A stretch of 48,230 nt of DNA, from positions 1-48,230 of the IMG/VR virus record IMGVR_UViG_3300025133_000182, one strand, 5' to 3'. Within the stretch, counting starts at the first letter, position 1. Each line of letters opens with the position of its first letter. This DNA is from a virus. The translations under genes were made by a program, and so were the position numbers. The notes under the pieces are model-generated. The model was not told the origin of the DNA. It did not search any database and saw nothing but the letters and a program-made list of their open reading frames with translations. This document shows positions 7,218 through 17,839 of this stretch, piece after piece.

Positions 7218-8116
7218 TACTTCATTCCCTTATTGTTGTCGCCTTCAGATCCACTATCATCGCCTTTAGAGTCTTTGTTATCGTTAGTGCCAAATCCTTT
7301 GTCTTTATCATCACCGCCTTTCTCTGTACCACTATAAACAAAATAAACTTGACCAGAACCTTGAACGTTAATCATAAAAGGTTTAGCAAGTGCAGCACCG
7401 TCTAAAAAGCTTGTTTCACTGTCGGCAATAATAGTAATTCCACCAGTTGTTTTTACAGCAACCACTTCAACGCCAAGAGATTTGTTCTTAGGTCCTTCAA
7501 TTCCTATTAAATATCCACCTGATGGCGCAGCTTTCCAATCGAAATTAACTCCTGGAACACTTTTACCATCAAAGGTTACTTTCTGCATATACATTAAAGG
7601 AATAGTATTCCCATTTGTAGCCTTAACGTGTTGAATCTGTATAGGAAAAGTAGTAGGTGTATTAAGTTCTTGTTGTGTAACGTAATCACCTTCAACCAAA
7701 TCAACGAACTCATCAGATTGTAATTCAAAAATATAGTCTTCTGATTCATTACCCATTCTTAATGTAGTAGGAGAAATTACTATAGCTTGGGCTTGATCGG
7801 GATCCGTTTTTAATGTTACTGACGAGGGTATACCACTTAACTCGGGAATGAATGCATCGCCTATTTCTAAAGTTGTTAGCTTATATTTCATAGCCATATC
7901 AGATTTAGTGACAGCTTCCAATATAGGCATATTTTCTAATGCTACACCGTAAAAATTTGGTCCATTTGTATTTGATTCATCATACAAACCGTAATCTATT
8001 TCGTCATCAGCCAATGCGAATTTATCAATAAAAAATTCATTTTTAGATAACATCTCGCGACCTTTATCGGTTAATACGGCATCAACGATCAATGTGCTTT
8101 TATCAAGAAACGCCAT
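7217..8116 (-). CDS. Tail/baseplate structural protein, paralogue of 230-aa neighbour
   Basis: Residues 1-85 (MAFLDKSTLIVDAVLTDKG, then FFIDKFALADDEIDYGLYD) align closely with the N-terminus of the 230-residue protein encoded next upstream (AILTKKGRELL, ITKFALADDEVDYSLWD, then YYGTVIENLPLLEP). The two are therefore paralogues that diverge after about residue 90. From memory this N-terminal domain is common in marine T4-like structural clusters. The C-terminus is Gly/Asp/Lys-rich and probably disordered (GGDDKDKGFGTND). The N-terminal domain probably docks to the particle. Confidence 0.65.
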   Translation of the reverse strand: MAFLDKSTLIVDAVLTDKGREMLSKNEFFIDKFALADDEIDYGLYDESNTNGPNFYGVALENMPILEAVTKSDMAMKYKLTTLEIGDAFIPELSGIPSSVTLKTDPDQAQAIVISPTTLRMGNESEDYIFELQSDEFVDLVEGDYVTQQELNTPTTFPIQIQHVKATNGNTIPLMYMQKVTFDGKSVPGVNFDWKAAPSGGYLIGIEGPKNKSLGVEVVAVKTTGGITIIADSETSFLDGAALAKPFMINVQGSGQVYFVYSGTEKGGDDKDKGFGTNDNKDSKGDDSGSEGDNNKGMK

Positions 8117-8139
8117 GCGTCAATTCCTTATGTTATTTT

Positions 8140-8832
8140 TTATGATTGCCCAGTAGTATTATCAATATACTGTACAGTTATCGTAGCAGAAGCTGTAGCA
8201 CCGTAAGTTAATCCTGTTACTAGTATTGTAGTTGAAGGATTAGGTTCACCAGTATTTGGTTTAGAAATAGGTTTAGCGTATATTGAACAACTATTTCCGT
8301 AAACGGTTTGACTTACATTTTGAGTGCTAGATACATAATTGATTCCAGAGTTTTCATTAGCGCCCGCGTCTGGATTGCTTTCGGCCGTTAAATAGCATAT
8401 TGATGAATTTAATATGGTAAATGAATATCCATCTGGATCTAATTCGTCAGGTGCAAATTGTGTTTCAACTGTAACGACTTGACCATTACCTGAAGTCTGT
8501 GTTGTACCATTCCATGTTACTGTATATCCACCTGAATTAATCCCGGTAAGTATTGCCATCTGACGAGTACCAACATCTCTTGTTACCAATTTATATTTCA
8601 TAACAGTATTTGGATCGGTTACAGGTTCCAATAGTGGAAGATTTTCTATTACCGTTCCATAATAATCTGTGCCTAAGGGATGGCTAACATCCCACAAAGA
8701 ATAGTCAACTTCATCATCGGCCAACGCAAATTTCGTAATTGAAAATTCGTTTTTGCCACGAGCTAATAATTCACGACCTTTTTTAGTTAGTATCGCATCC
8801 AAAACTGTGGTTGCGTTGTTAAGGTATCCCAT
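8140..8832 (-). CDS. Tail/baseplate structural protein with shared FALADDE N-terminal domain
   Basis: The 230-residue product begins MGYLNNATTVLDAILTKKG and contains KFALADDEVDYSLWD at about 33-47. It shares its first 85 or so residues with the 299-residue protein that follows. Its C-terminal half is a different beta-rich, Thr/Ser/Asn-rich domain. An ATATTTATTA motif lies 41-50 bases upstream, so it may begin a late transcript that continues through the 299- and 125-residue genes. Confidence 0.65.
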   Translation of the reverse strand: MGYLNNATTVLDAILTKKGRELLARGKNEFSITKFALADDEVDYSLWDVSHPLGTDYYGTVIENLPLLEPVTDPNTVMKYKLVTRDVGTRQMAILTGINSGGYTVTWNGTTQTSGNGQVVTVETQFAPDELDPDGYSFTILNSSICYLTAESNPDAGANENSGINYVSSTQNVSQTVYGNSCSIYAKPISKPNTGEPNPSTTILVTGLTYGATASATITVQYIDNTTGQS

Positions 8833-8872
8833 TTTTTTATTCTCCTAAAATTATAAGAACAACTTTTATTTT

Positions 8873-8882
8873 TAATAAATAT
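8873..8882 (-). promoter_or_regulatory. Candidate late promoter motif ATATTTATTA
   Basis: The minus strand reads ATATTTATTA between the stop of the 2,513-residue gene and the start of the 230-residue gene, 41-50 bases before the latter. It shares ATATTTAT with three other sites ahead of structural genes. Confidence 0.35.
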
Positions 8883-8895
8883 TCGTGTCCCATGA

Positions 8896-11800
8896 TTATT
8901 CATCCGTTATTTCCGTATCTAAATAAGTATCGCCTCCACCGGAAGTTGTTACACTGTATGGATTCACTTCGGAAATTTCAACGGCTACCTGAGGCTTATT
9001 TTGTGCACCAGGACCTCTAGGCGCGGTTGTACCATCTTCTTTACATCCATTATACGCTAAATTCGTTAGTCCAGCATGTGTCGTAAACAAAGATTCAAAT
9101 TCTGATGCTATTAATGAAGATGAATATGGTTGCTTGTACAATTTGTTTCTTGATGCAGTCCTACCATTACTCGCCGTATAATAAAATTCATATTCCATAT
9201 TATGTTCAGATTTTTTAGATGCGGTATAACTTGGTTCAAGTCCTGAGAAAAAGGACGCCTGACTTCCACCGTATGTGACCTTGGCATCTGTATAGTCTCT
9301 ATCATTTGTATCTAATAAATAATCTACTCCGAATTTTTTAATTGAAGATATGACCGGAATAGACGATGAAACCGTTGCATAATCGATCCTATCAGATTTT
9401 AATATATTACTAAAATTTAAATGCCTTGATCCAGTTTTTTCAAAGTAATCAAGTCTTTGGCCCGGCTTTGGTTCTAAACAACTAGAAGTAGTAACTGTTG
9501 CAGTTCTAAACAATGCATTACTAGATGACATAAAATATGAAAATTCTGGAATGTGCGCAGATCTATCAAGTTGTGAACTTGTTACTACCGAGCTTATCGT
9601 ATCAGCTGGAAAGTGTGCAACTGGTACAGTTTTATTCGAGGCCGTATATTCATATTGGTAAACATTTACCGTTGCGCGACTATATTCTCTAGAACTTGTT
9701 ACTGTATGCTGATCAGTTTCTTCTATTTCGGCTTTTGCATATACATCTTCAAATGTTGGCTTTTTACCTACTACTACTTTTGTTCGTTCTAACAATGTAG
9801 GTTCGAATAAAAGTCCCATATTCTTTTTAGCCCTTGCCGGAGATAAAGATCGTAAAATATCGAATAGCGACAAATCATAATATTTTATCAATTTAATATA
9901 ATCCCAAAAGCCCTGTTTGGTAGTCCACTTTTGCCAATATGTGTCGGCAATCCTATCAAATCTTCCAAACGTATAGCGATCTTCTTCTTCATCTCTAGGA
10001 TCTCCAAGATAGGATCCAAAATCCATATCCGCGAGAGAAAGCATAATGTCTTCATTTATAACATCAGAAGGTGCAAAAAATACTCCTAACTTATTTGAAT
10101 CTAAACCCGCCGTATCATAACTACTTATTTCGACTCTTTCTGTTGGACTTAAATTCGCTAATGCACCATCTGGAGTTTTTAATATAGAATTTTCTATTCT
10201 TACTTTATTAGACATTTTATTCAATCCAATTTTTGGAACAAACGCTTTTTGCCTATCTGATACGTTAGAAAAGTTAACCCTGTCTGGGAAGCCAGAAGCC
10301 GTAGCATACAATTGGCCGCCAGTTAGAGAATAATCTATTATTGTATTTGGTAAATCGCTTAAGTTTGCATTGTCATCCATTGAAAACCTAAGATCCATGT
10401 CGTAATACGATGAGCTGATATGATTACCGTTAATCGACTTGGGTGCAGCAACATGGTTCCAGAATGCAGATGCTGTCAGTGGAGTATTCCAATATCTCCA
10501 TTCCATAACAGAACCACTAAGCATATTAATTCCTGTTGAATTTGTATTCGCAGAGCGTCCACCAATGTACCATCTGTTATTTACTCCTGAACCTGTTGCA
10601 TAATAATTTTCACTCAAACTACTAGTAACTGTTAAGCTTCCAGATTGCTTTACAATTATTTCATCAATACCTGAATCAAAATAGCCCGCAAATAAATCAA
10701 AACTTTGAGTTGTAGTATTATCTGCGCTTACAATCATATCTGAATAGCTACTTGTAAGATGGGATGTTGAAGCTCTACGCCTTAACATCACTGACCAATA
10801 TTCGCCGTTATAAACCGGCTGAGGGGCTAAGCTCATGCTTTGCTGATTCGCGCCGGCGCCATAATCAGAAACCATAAAAGTAATTTGACCCTTGCCATCA
10901 GATCCTGAAACGTTCTTAAGGAATATGGAAGCTTCTAAATCACCTCCCGATGTCTTATGTTTTGCAGCCAAGAACATATCATCTTCTTTTGTGGCTTTAA
11001 ATCTAAATTCTATAGTATCAGGTACTCTAGTGTTTCCAGTGTGGTACCATGGGGATTCGATATATTCTGAACCTTGAAAGTCCACGGCTTTTGTAAATCT
11101 TTGTTTGATTTCAAAATCTGGTTCACCGGTGATTCGTGGACCACCATATTCTTGAACTCTCAATATTGATGTAGGTATTCCATAAGCGGCTAATACACCC
11201 TTTAAAGATTGCTTTGTACCTTTTGATTTCAAAAGATAAGGAGAAGACGCAAGTAATCTATTCCATATTTCACGCGTAAGATCTTTTTGAGATCTTTTTG
11301 TAAATCGTACATTCCATACACCGGAATTACTTCCGGACTCAGAAAGGCCCAAATGGTATTGTGGTAGTGAAACTAAATCTTGGCCTTCTTTCAAATTAAA
11401 ACCTAAAGACTTTGCTACAGGCTCAACAAGCGCTTGACTTATACCTTTAGTAATATCTTCAGTTCTATCATGAACATCTGTTAATGCACGAATATGCGAC
11501 CATATACCATCATAATGTTGGCCAATCATATCCATGAATCTTAAAAACTCTACATTATCACTATCATATGTTATATGCTCCGGAAGTAGATTTATAAGTC
11601 TATTACTATTTTTTCTATCGTATAACGAAGCCGTTGCTCGAGTTGCTTCATACCAGTTGGTAAATTGAGAACTTGTTACCGAATGTAAAATAAAGGGCGA
11701 TGTTAACGTACCATCCCCGACTCTTTTCGGTGCAGCATTGTCGTAAAATTCACCATTAGAACTTGTCACATATGATGAACTTTCAAAATACATGAAATTT

Positions 11801-14800
11801 TCAAATTCGTCAAATCCATTTATTTTTTCTCGCCTAGAAACTTCCCACGTCTGAACTTGATCTACTGAAGAGCTTACTGAAGTTGCTGGATCATTGCCGA
11901 GATAACCTGCTGTAGGAAACTGACCGACTAATGATTGACTTCTATTTGAATATTCTTCTATTTGTGCTACTTTGGTCTTAAAATTCTTCAATCTCTCTTC
12001 AGCCGAACCAAAATGAATAAAGTTTTTCCATTCAGTAAAATCAATATTTATGTTTGCCGTTTCTAAGCTTCCACTTATTAATCTGTCTTCTAATTTTTCT
12101 CTTACATCTTTACCTACACCAACAATATCTGTATGTGATTTATACGCAGTTTCTCTTGTTCGAATAGGACTGTCTTTATCTTGAAAAAACGGTACTCTTA
12201 AAACAGTATCCGGAATTAGTTCGTCATTGAATGGAATTAGTTCAACTGTTTCGACAACTTCTGGTGTTACCTCATACCCAATATAACACATGTCTAATTT
12301 TTCTATATTATCTGGCAACGGTTCTAAAAATTTATACGCTATAGCCCCAGGATAGCTCGTAGTTGCAACTGGTTTGAAGTTAACAATTAATGATTTCATG
12401 TCGTCATTAAAATGCAAATATGTGTAAAGATTATCAGAATCCTTTATCCTGTGACGAATAAAATAATCTTGCCATTGTTGCGATGGATCCGGGATATATT
12501 GTGCGATTGAATCATTTCCAGTTAATATTGCATCAATTGAGGCTCCATATTCATTATATGATTTATCAACAACTAATCTTCTCAATCCGTCTTGATTTTG
12601 TACGTTTAAAATTTTACTTTCATATCGTGCATAAACGGGCGATTCACTCTCTTCTGCCATTATATATTCAACATTAAATCCAGAATCAAAAGGTGAATAT
12701 TCAGATATTGCTAAATTAGATATAACTCCGCCCTGTTCACTTAAAGCTTCAGAATAGGTTTTTGAAACTTTTATCCGTGTTGGATCTATTACTTCTTCTA
12801 TTGTAAGAGCTAATGGGCCATATGCTGCATCTTTTACATAATTTATTCTTTGATCATTAGTGCGTACTATTTCAAGTTCAAAATTAGCGACCCAAAGTTC
12901 ACCAAAAGATCCAACATTGCCTACCATCGCTATTTGTACATTTTTATCTAATGCCCAATGCTCGCCGACAACTATTTCAAATGAAGCTTCTTCCCATTCA
13001 TTGTATTCCCCACATTCGAAGTATCCAGAAGTATATGGACTTCCAACACCTGATGGCTGATCTGAATGGGTCCACATGTATTGTGGCTCATTCGGCTCTT
13101 CAGTGATTAGCTCCCATCCGTATTGACCCCAAACGTATTTACCATCATCGGATTTAATTTCGATGCCAGATGGTAAAGTTTCATGTGCAGGAAAAACATT
13201 GCCAATTGTTGATGTTAATTTTTGTTGGTCATCGTCGTAACGAATAAATGACGTAGTAATCAAAGAAGATTTTACATGTTGTGGGTGCCAATCTCCATTC
13301 CACCATATCCAACCGAATGCAAACGTTTCAGTTCCTAACCCATTTAACTGTATTTGGCCAGATACAATATCCGGATGATCATTGTTTATGACAAGGTCAA
13401 TTGGTCTAATTATTGGGCCTAATGCTTCCGGGAAATTATCATCCGGGTGAATATATCTCCAAAATCCCGATTCAGGATCTCCAATCCAATTCCAGCCATC
13501 GATTAATAGCTCTTCATATGCAATCCTTTCTAATTCCCATGTATTCGTATTACTTTCTCCAGAGTCATTCGCTGGAGACATCCATGTCTGGCCTGCGGAT
13601 GAGACTCTCCACGGATCTCCATCTATGGTACCGCTTTTAGATCCGGCTGGTAAATCAGCAGCTAGTACTGGCTGTGGTCTGCGTGAAGGAGGGTCTGGTG
13701 GGGTTGGAGGCTTTATAACTGGGAAGCGCGAAGCACTTATTGGCTCTACTGTCGGTTTTGAATATCCGGCTGGATCGAACATCACCCATCCGTTTTGAAT
13801 AGCGTTCCTAAGGTTTGAATCTTCTAATGCATCAACAGTTGAGCCAGAAATGATAGTACCATCGTCCATCACCATCCGCATCTCAGTGAACTGATTTGAA
13901 GCCGCTTTAATACCTGGATAAATTCTAGCCATTTCTTCTTGAACATGTTCTAATTCAACAACTGGTTCAAATGATGGCGGATCAGGCGGTGTGAGTTTAA
14001 TGTATTTATAAAATCTACAATCTGCACCTTTTCTTCCACCTTCATCAAAATCTATAGGTCTAGATTTTTGTTTCCATTTAAATTTTAGAGTATCACCAGC
14101 TTTAACACCATATGAAGCTAAAGGCGCAATGCCTCCTCCATAATGACCAGGATTATATGTTTTAATCTGCATGTATCGGTGCTTATATGTCTCCGACAAA
14201 TAAAATTGGCTCGTTGCTCTAGGATCTTCTTCGCCAGCCAATAAATATTTGCTTTGTGTCTCATCTTCAATTACATCTAATGTTGCGGCTTTCATTGGCT
14301 CATTAATGTATTCTTGATAATTTATATCTGGAAAATACATGCATGGTTCATTATTTGGGCCTCCATCTACGAGCCATGATGGATGATATCCGACATGAGC
14401 TGTACCGACATGTTGGGAGCCGTGTGGATCAATTGGAAAGCTATAATACCCATCACCCCATGCTCTATTTCCAAAATCATCATGTACGCGGATAGCCCTG
14501 TTGTGAAGACTTGAATCCCATCCTAGGTCATCTGCTAACGCTCCAGGCATGCCGTAATCTCCATCAGCGGGAAATAGTTCAGGAGCCCATATTGTTGCCG
14601 CGTCGGCCTCTGTAGTTAAGTTAACATTCGAAAAATCATTTACTGCTATTGCATCTGTAATTGATATAGTACCGCCGACCATTTTTTCATTAAAGTTTTG
14701 AGTACCATCTGGAAAATTCGCGATAAGAATTCTATCGTTTTGATCTTCGGGCTTTTCATATTGAATTATACCGTTTAAAGCTCTTTCATAGGTTAAGTCA

Positions 14801-16437
14801 CCACCGGCTTTTTCTCGAGTAAATTTTGAAGCTTCTGAGCCTATTTCTAATTGTGCTCCTGCCATAAGCCATTCTGTGCCAACAAATGTAGGGTCAGAAG
14901 GATTCATGACGTCGGTCATCATTGTCATTAATCGGCATGATAGTCGATCTGTAATGTTTGGATCATCCATTTGGAAGGTAAAGGAAATTCTTTGCCAATT
15001 GCCCGTGGCGACAGTCACTGGTGAAGTCGAAGTATTAGCCGCTCCGGATATCCATGGCCCAGAATGAACTTGAAGGCGATGTGTGAATCCGGGTGGACTT
15101 TTAACATACATGCTAAATGTGAATGTCTGCCCTGATATTTGAATACTTTCCGGAAGTCTTAGGTGTGGACGTAATACTACTGCACAGTTAGTATTAACTA
15201 AATCTGCCGCGGTTCTATTTTGTGCACTTAAATACCCTTCATTTAAATTTAATTCATTATCTACTATTGCTTTAACTGTAAAAACTCCAACAGGATTAGG
15301 TCCATTGTCCATATTTTCTAATCTCATAAGTGAAGTATTACTATTTCCAGGTGCAACTATTACTGCTTGAGGATTTGGCCATGCCCCATGTCCTGCCCAA
15401 CCAAAGCGATTATCTAAATTAATTCCTGATAGTAAATTTGGTCGTATAGTGTCTATTTCAATTTCCGGGGCAACATCTAATTCACCAGGAACCGCCGGCG
15501 ATATTCGTTTATCAAGTAAATACGCGTCATTGATTCGTATTGTTCCATTGATATATGATTGAGGCAATTCATCTGCGGATGCAATAGTAATAAATGGAGA
15601 ATCCGAATTTACAAATCCAGCTTGTATTGGTTCACCATCCGGGCCTAATTCAGGAAAGACATTTAAACACGAAAACGCGGCCATTCTAAATTTTTCTAAA
15701 TAGTCTTCATCATTAATAAAATTAGGTGCGATAATTGCTTCAGATCGGTCACTAGAGATCTCGGTAATGATAAATTTATTTTCTTTAACATATAACTTAT
15801 CATTTTCTAGTGTATTAGATTTACTATGTTCGGCGTTTGCATAAATATATCCATCTCCGCCTTGGGTGAATTCACCAATATAAATTTTTTCATCGTTGTT
15901 CACCAATAATGGGAAAGGAGATCCAGCCATTAATCGAATGAATTCCAATTTGATTTTAAATTGACCTTTTCTGTAACCTAAATTTCTTAAAAATTTTCCG
16001 TGATCAAACTTTAATACTAAAGGTGTTCCATATGAAGTAGATAAAACTTGGCCATTTGCGAGTGTAATATCAAACAAAGGATCACTGGAAGTTAAAAACT
16101 CTTGAGTCAATAATCCACCTTCATTTCCATATACAGAAACTTTTATAATATCATCAGGTGAATTCCCATAATATTGTTCAGGCCATACGTTTGAGGTAAA
16201 TGATTCATTAGTAAATTGAGAATAAAATTCTTTATCTCTGAAAGGGAGATAATCATTACCTTCAGGTAATGAAATTAAATCCGCAATCTTATCGGGAATA
16301 TTTAATATTCTTCTAAACTTTTGATTTGCAATGCTTTGTGCCGATGGTGGGGGCAGATGAAATAGATTGCCTTGTGAAGGTGTTTGATCATCAATAGTTT
16401 GATCTTGATCAAGTGGATCTGGATTTTGAGCAGCCAT
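8896..16437 (-). CDS. Giant baseplate/tail protein, 2,513 aa, with carbohydrate-binding-like and LamG-like domains
   Basis: Several regions can be told apart. The unique N-terminus spans about 1-300. A carbohydrate-binding-like beta-sandwich lies at about 330-545 (FTFSMYVKSPPG, WQRISFTF, EWLMAGAQLEIGSEASKFT). A Pro-rich linker is near 910 (PPTPPDPPSRRPQP). At about 1630-1770 there is a helical segment with the pattern of P2-I/gp7-type tail proteins (FLRFMDMIGQHYDGIWSHI, LLKSKGTKQSLKGVLAAYG). A LamG/concanavalin-like domain spans about 1783-2000 (VDFQGSEYIESPWY to WRYWNTPL), followed by a C-terminal beta region. It lies directly after the gp6-like, DNRLRE and 99-residue genes, where T4 has gp7, but it is more than twice the length of T4 gp7 (about 1,030). 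A combined wedge and receptor-binding role is inferred. Confidence 0.7.
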   Translation of the reverse strand: MAAQNPDPLDQDQTIDDQTPSQGNLFHLPPPSAQSIANQKFRRILNIPDKIADLISLPEGNDYLPFRDKEFYSQFTNESFTSNVWPEQYYGNSPDDIIKVSVYGNEGGLLTQEFLTSSDPLFDITLANGQVLSTSYGTPLVLKFDHGKFLRNLGYRKGQFKIKLEFIRLMAGSPFPLLVNNDEKIYIGEFTQGGDGYIYANAEHSKSNTLENDKLYVKENKFIITEISSDRSEAIIAPNFINDEDYLEKFRMAAFSCLNVFPELGPDGEPIQAGFVNSDSPFITIASADELPQSYINGTIRINDAYLLDKRISPAVPGELDVAPEIEIDTIRPNLLSGINLDNRFGWAGHGAWPNPQAVIVAPGNSNTSLMRLENMDNGPNPVGVFTVKAIVDNELNLNEGYLSAQNRTAADLVNTNCAVVLRPHLRLPESIQISGQTFTFSMYVKSPPGFTHRLQVHSGPWISGAANTSTSPVTVATGNWQRISFTFQMDDPNITDRLSCRLMTMMTDVMNPSDPTFVGTEWLMAGAQLEIGSEASKFTREKAGGDLTYERALNGIIQYEKPEDQNDRILIANFPDGTQNFNEKMVGGTISITDAIAVNDFSNVNLTTEADAATIWAPELFPADGDYGMPGALADDLGWDSSLHNRAIRVHDDFGNRAWGDGYYSFPIDPHGSQHVGTAHVGYHPSWLVDGGPNNEPCMYFPDINYQEYINEPMKAATLDVIEDETQSKYLLAGEEDPRATSQFYLSETYKHRYMQIKTYNPGHYGGGIAPLASYGVKAGDTLKFKWKQKSRPIDFDEGGRKGADCRFYKYIKLTPPDPPSFEPVVELEHVQEEMARIYPGIKAASNQFTEMRMVMDDGTIISGSTVDALEDSNLRNAIQNGWVMFDPAGYSKPTVEPISASRFPVIKPPTPPDPPSRRPQPVLAADLPAGSKSGTIDGDPWRVSSAGQTWMSPANDSGESNTNTWELERIAYEELLIDGWNWIGDPESGFWRYIHPDDNFPEALGPIIRPIDLVINNDHPDIVSGQIQLNGLGTETFAFGWIWWNGDWHPQHVKSSLITTSFIRYDDDQQKLTSTIGNVFPAHETLPSGIEIKSDDGKYVWGQYGWELITEEPNEPQYMWTHSDQPSGVGSPYTSGYFECGEYNEWEEASFEIVVGEHWALDKNVQIAMVGNVGSFGELWVANFELEIVRTNDQRINYVKDAAYGPLALTIEEVIDPTRIKVSKTYSEALSEQGGVISNLAISEYSPFDSGFNVEYIMAEESESPVYARYESKILNVQNQDGLRRLVVDKSYNEYGASIDAILTGNDSIAQYIPDPSQQWQDYFIRHRIKDSDNLYTYLHFNDDMKSLIVNFKPVATTSYPGAIAYKFLEPLPDNIEKLDMCYIGYEVTPEVVETVELIPFNDELIPDTVLRVPFFQDKDSPIRTRETAYKSHTDIVGVGKDVREKLEDRLISGSLETANINIDFTEWKNFIHFGSAEERLKNFKTKVAQIEEYSNRSQSLVGQFPTAGYLGNDPATSVSSSVDQVQTWEVSRREKINGFDEFENFMYFESSSYVTSSNGEFYDNAAPKRVGDGTLTSPFILHSVTSSQFTNWYEATRATASLYDRKNSNRLINLLPEHITYDSDNVEFLRFMDMIGQHYDGIWSHIRALTDVHDRTEDITKGISQALVEPVAKSLGFNLKEGQDLVSLPQYHLGLSESGSNSGVWNVRFTKRSQKDLTREIWNRLLASSPYLLKSKGTKQSLKGVLAAYGIPTSILRVQEYGGPRITGEPDFEIKQRFTKAVDFQGSEYIESPWYHTGNTRVPDTIEFRFKATKEDDMFLAAKHKTSGGDLEASIFLKNVSGSDGKGQITFMVSDYGAGANQQSMSLAPQPVYNGEYWSVMLRRRASTSHLTSSYSDMIVSADNTTTQSFDLFAGYFDSGIDEIIVKQSGSLTVTSSLSENYYATGSGVNNRWYIGGRSANTNSTGINMLSGSVMEWRYWNTPLTASAFWNHVAAPKSINGNHISSSYYDMDLRFSMDDNANLSDLPNTIIDYSLTGGQLYATASGFPDRVNFSNVSDRQKAFVPKIGLNKMSNKVRIENSILKTPDGALANLSPTERVEISSYDTAGLDSNKLGVFFAPSDVINEDIMLSLADMDFGSYLGDPRDEEEDRYTFGRFDRIADTYWQKWTTKQGFWDYIKLIKYYDLSLFDILRSLSPARAKKNMGLLFEPTLLERTKVVVGKKPTFEDVYAKAEIEETDQHTVTSSREYSRATVNVYQYEYTASNKTVPVAHFPADTISSVVTSSQLDRSAHIPEFSYFMSSSNALFRTATVTTSSCLEPKPGQRLDYFEKTGSRHLNFSNILKSDRIDYATVSSSIPVISSIKKFGVDYLLDTNDRDYTDAKVTYGGSQASFFSGLEPSYTASKKSEHNMEYEFYYTASNGRTASRNKLYKQPYSSSLIASEFESLFTTHAGLTNLAYNGCKEDGTTAPRGPGAQNKPQVAVEISEVNPYSVTTSGGGDTYLDTEITDE

Positions 16438-16736
16438 TAGAATTCCTTAAAATCTCTATCAATGATATCAACTGTATCTGCAGACGTCCTATATCTTTTT
16501 TGGTATATAACATATCGGGGTCGTTGAGTTTCAGATCCGATCGTATCACCAGTTAGTGGATTTTCATATAACAATAATTTATCGCCCATCGGTCTTAAGC
16601 CGTCAAACTCAATACCGCCGTTACTTACAAAAGCGTTTCTCGTATCAGTAAACTCTCTTAAGTATTTTAGCTCGTCTCTTGTTTTTAGGTCTTGATAATG
16701 TTCGTTTGCTTGTAATTCATCATTGTTGTATGGCAT
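16437..16736 (-). CDS. 99-aa baseplate-cluster protein
   Basis: It is a small, charged protein (MPYNNDELQANEHYQDLK at the start; YVIYQKRYRTSADTVDII near the end). It overlaps the giant protein gene by one base (TAATG) and is itself coupled the same way to the DNRLRE-domain gene upstream. No family is recognised. Its position between wedge-type genes makes a baseplate or connector role likely. Confidence 0.65.
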   Translation of the reverse strand: MPYNNDELQANEHYQDLKTRDELKYLREFTDTRNAFVSNGGIEFDGLRPMGDKLLLYENPLTGDTIGSETQRPRYVIYQKRYRTSADTVDIIDRDFKEF

Positions 16737-17839
16737 TATCTACTCACTTTAAACTGATGGTCAGGATCGTAATAATTAACAACCTTATTCACTCCGGATC
16801 CGGATTCTATCATATATAATATTTTATAAAATCTTTCTGGTTCTAATCCTGAGGTTCTAAGTTTGAAAAAATTTGAAGTTGAATCACAACTTAACTTAGA
16901 CCCGGTACCGAAGGGAATAATCGTCGTATTTGTCTTTGTATCTATAACAGAATACATTGAACTTCCACTTGGCAAATATTTTACATCTAAATATGCCGAT
17001 GTAGTTGCATATGTTTGTGTTGGATATTTTTCTCTTCCTTTTACTCTTACTTTAGAAAGACTTCCACGTTTATAATCTATCTTTAAATTTTCTGTATACA
17101 GGTTTAACTTATCTAAGTTATCGCTTGTAAGAGCCGTTAAAGAACCTGTGGTCCATGTACTATCATCCCATACAACTTCAAGATATGGTGAAAATATTGT
17201 ATGAGTTTTTGACGAAAAGAACTTAAACATTCCAGAAGCTGAAATACTTGTCTCTTCTAAACTATCTCTTTTTATTACAAGACCTTGATTTGGTATTGTT
17301 GACGCTAACCAAGTATTTACAACTCCAGTAATATCCATTCGCATATCAACTGCTTGGTTTTTATTAAAACTTTGTGACGCTGCATATCCGGATCCTGTAA
17401 AGTGTGTTGCACCCCATTCACTAGTGGACACGGCCCACAGTGATGAAGAGTGATCAGTTCTTAATTTCCATGAAACTCCATTTTCTGTTTGAGGACTATC
17501 TGTTTTATAACCGTCGCCTTCGTCCCAGCTTTGTGATATCGCATATGCGTATAAAGAATTATTCGTGTTTAATTCTTGCGCACCAGCGTCATACATTTTA
17601 AGATAATACTTTACACTTGAATTTATGTCACCATCTGCGACTGATTTTGAAACTGCTGATAAATCAAATCTAATTAGTCCTCTGTTTATTGTTCCAACGT
17701 TTGTACTATCAAATTGAAATGTTTTTCCAACTTCAATTATTTCGTCCATACCAAAATTTTTCCTGCTGCCGCTACCTTCTACATCGGCCCCGCGAGATAT
17801 AAAAGTATCTTTATCGGCATATACAATATGATGAGCCAT
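16736..17839 (-). CDS. DNRLRE-domain tail protein
   Basis: The 367-residue product begins MAHHIVYADKDTFISRGAD and shows the DNRLRE-type pattern: a strand with 'DTFIS', then NRGLIRFDLSAV at about 52-63, then 'DITGVVNTWL' with 'NQGLVIKRD' near 170-195, and YLEVVWDD near 220. DNRLRE modules are beta-sandwich domains found on surface and structural proteins. The last 140 residues form another beta domain (KVRVKGREKYPTQTYATTS). It is coupled by one-base overlaps to gp6 and to the 99-residue gene, so it belongs to the wedge or fibre assembly. Confidence 0.65.
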   Translation of the reverse strand: MAHHIVYADKDTFISRGADVEGSGSRKNFGMDEIIEVGKTFQFDSTNVGTINRGLIRFDLSAVSKSVADGDINSSVKYYLKMYDAGAQELNTNNSLYAYAISQSWDEGDGYKTDSPQTENGVSWKLRTDHSSSLWAVSTSEWGATHFTGSGYAASQSFNKNQAVDMRMDITGVVNTWLASTIPNQGLVIKRDSLEETSISASGMFKFFSSKTHTIFSPYLEVVWDDSTWTTGSLTALTSDNLDKLNLYTENLKIDYKRGSLSKVRVKGREKYPTQTYATTSAYLDVKYLPSGSSMYSVIDTKTNTTIIPFGTGSKLSCDSTSNFFKLRTSGLEPERFYKILYMIESGSGVNKVVNYYDPDHQFKVSR

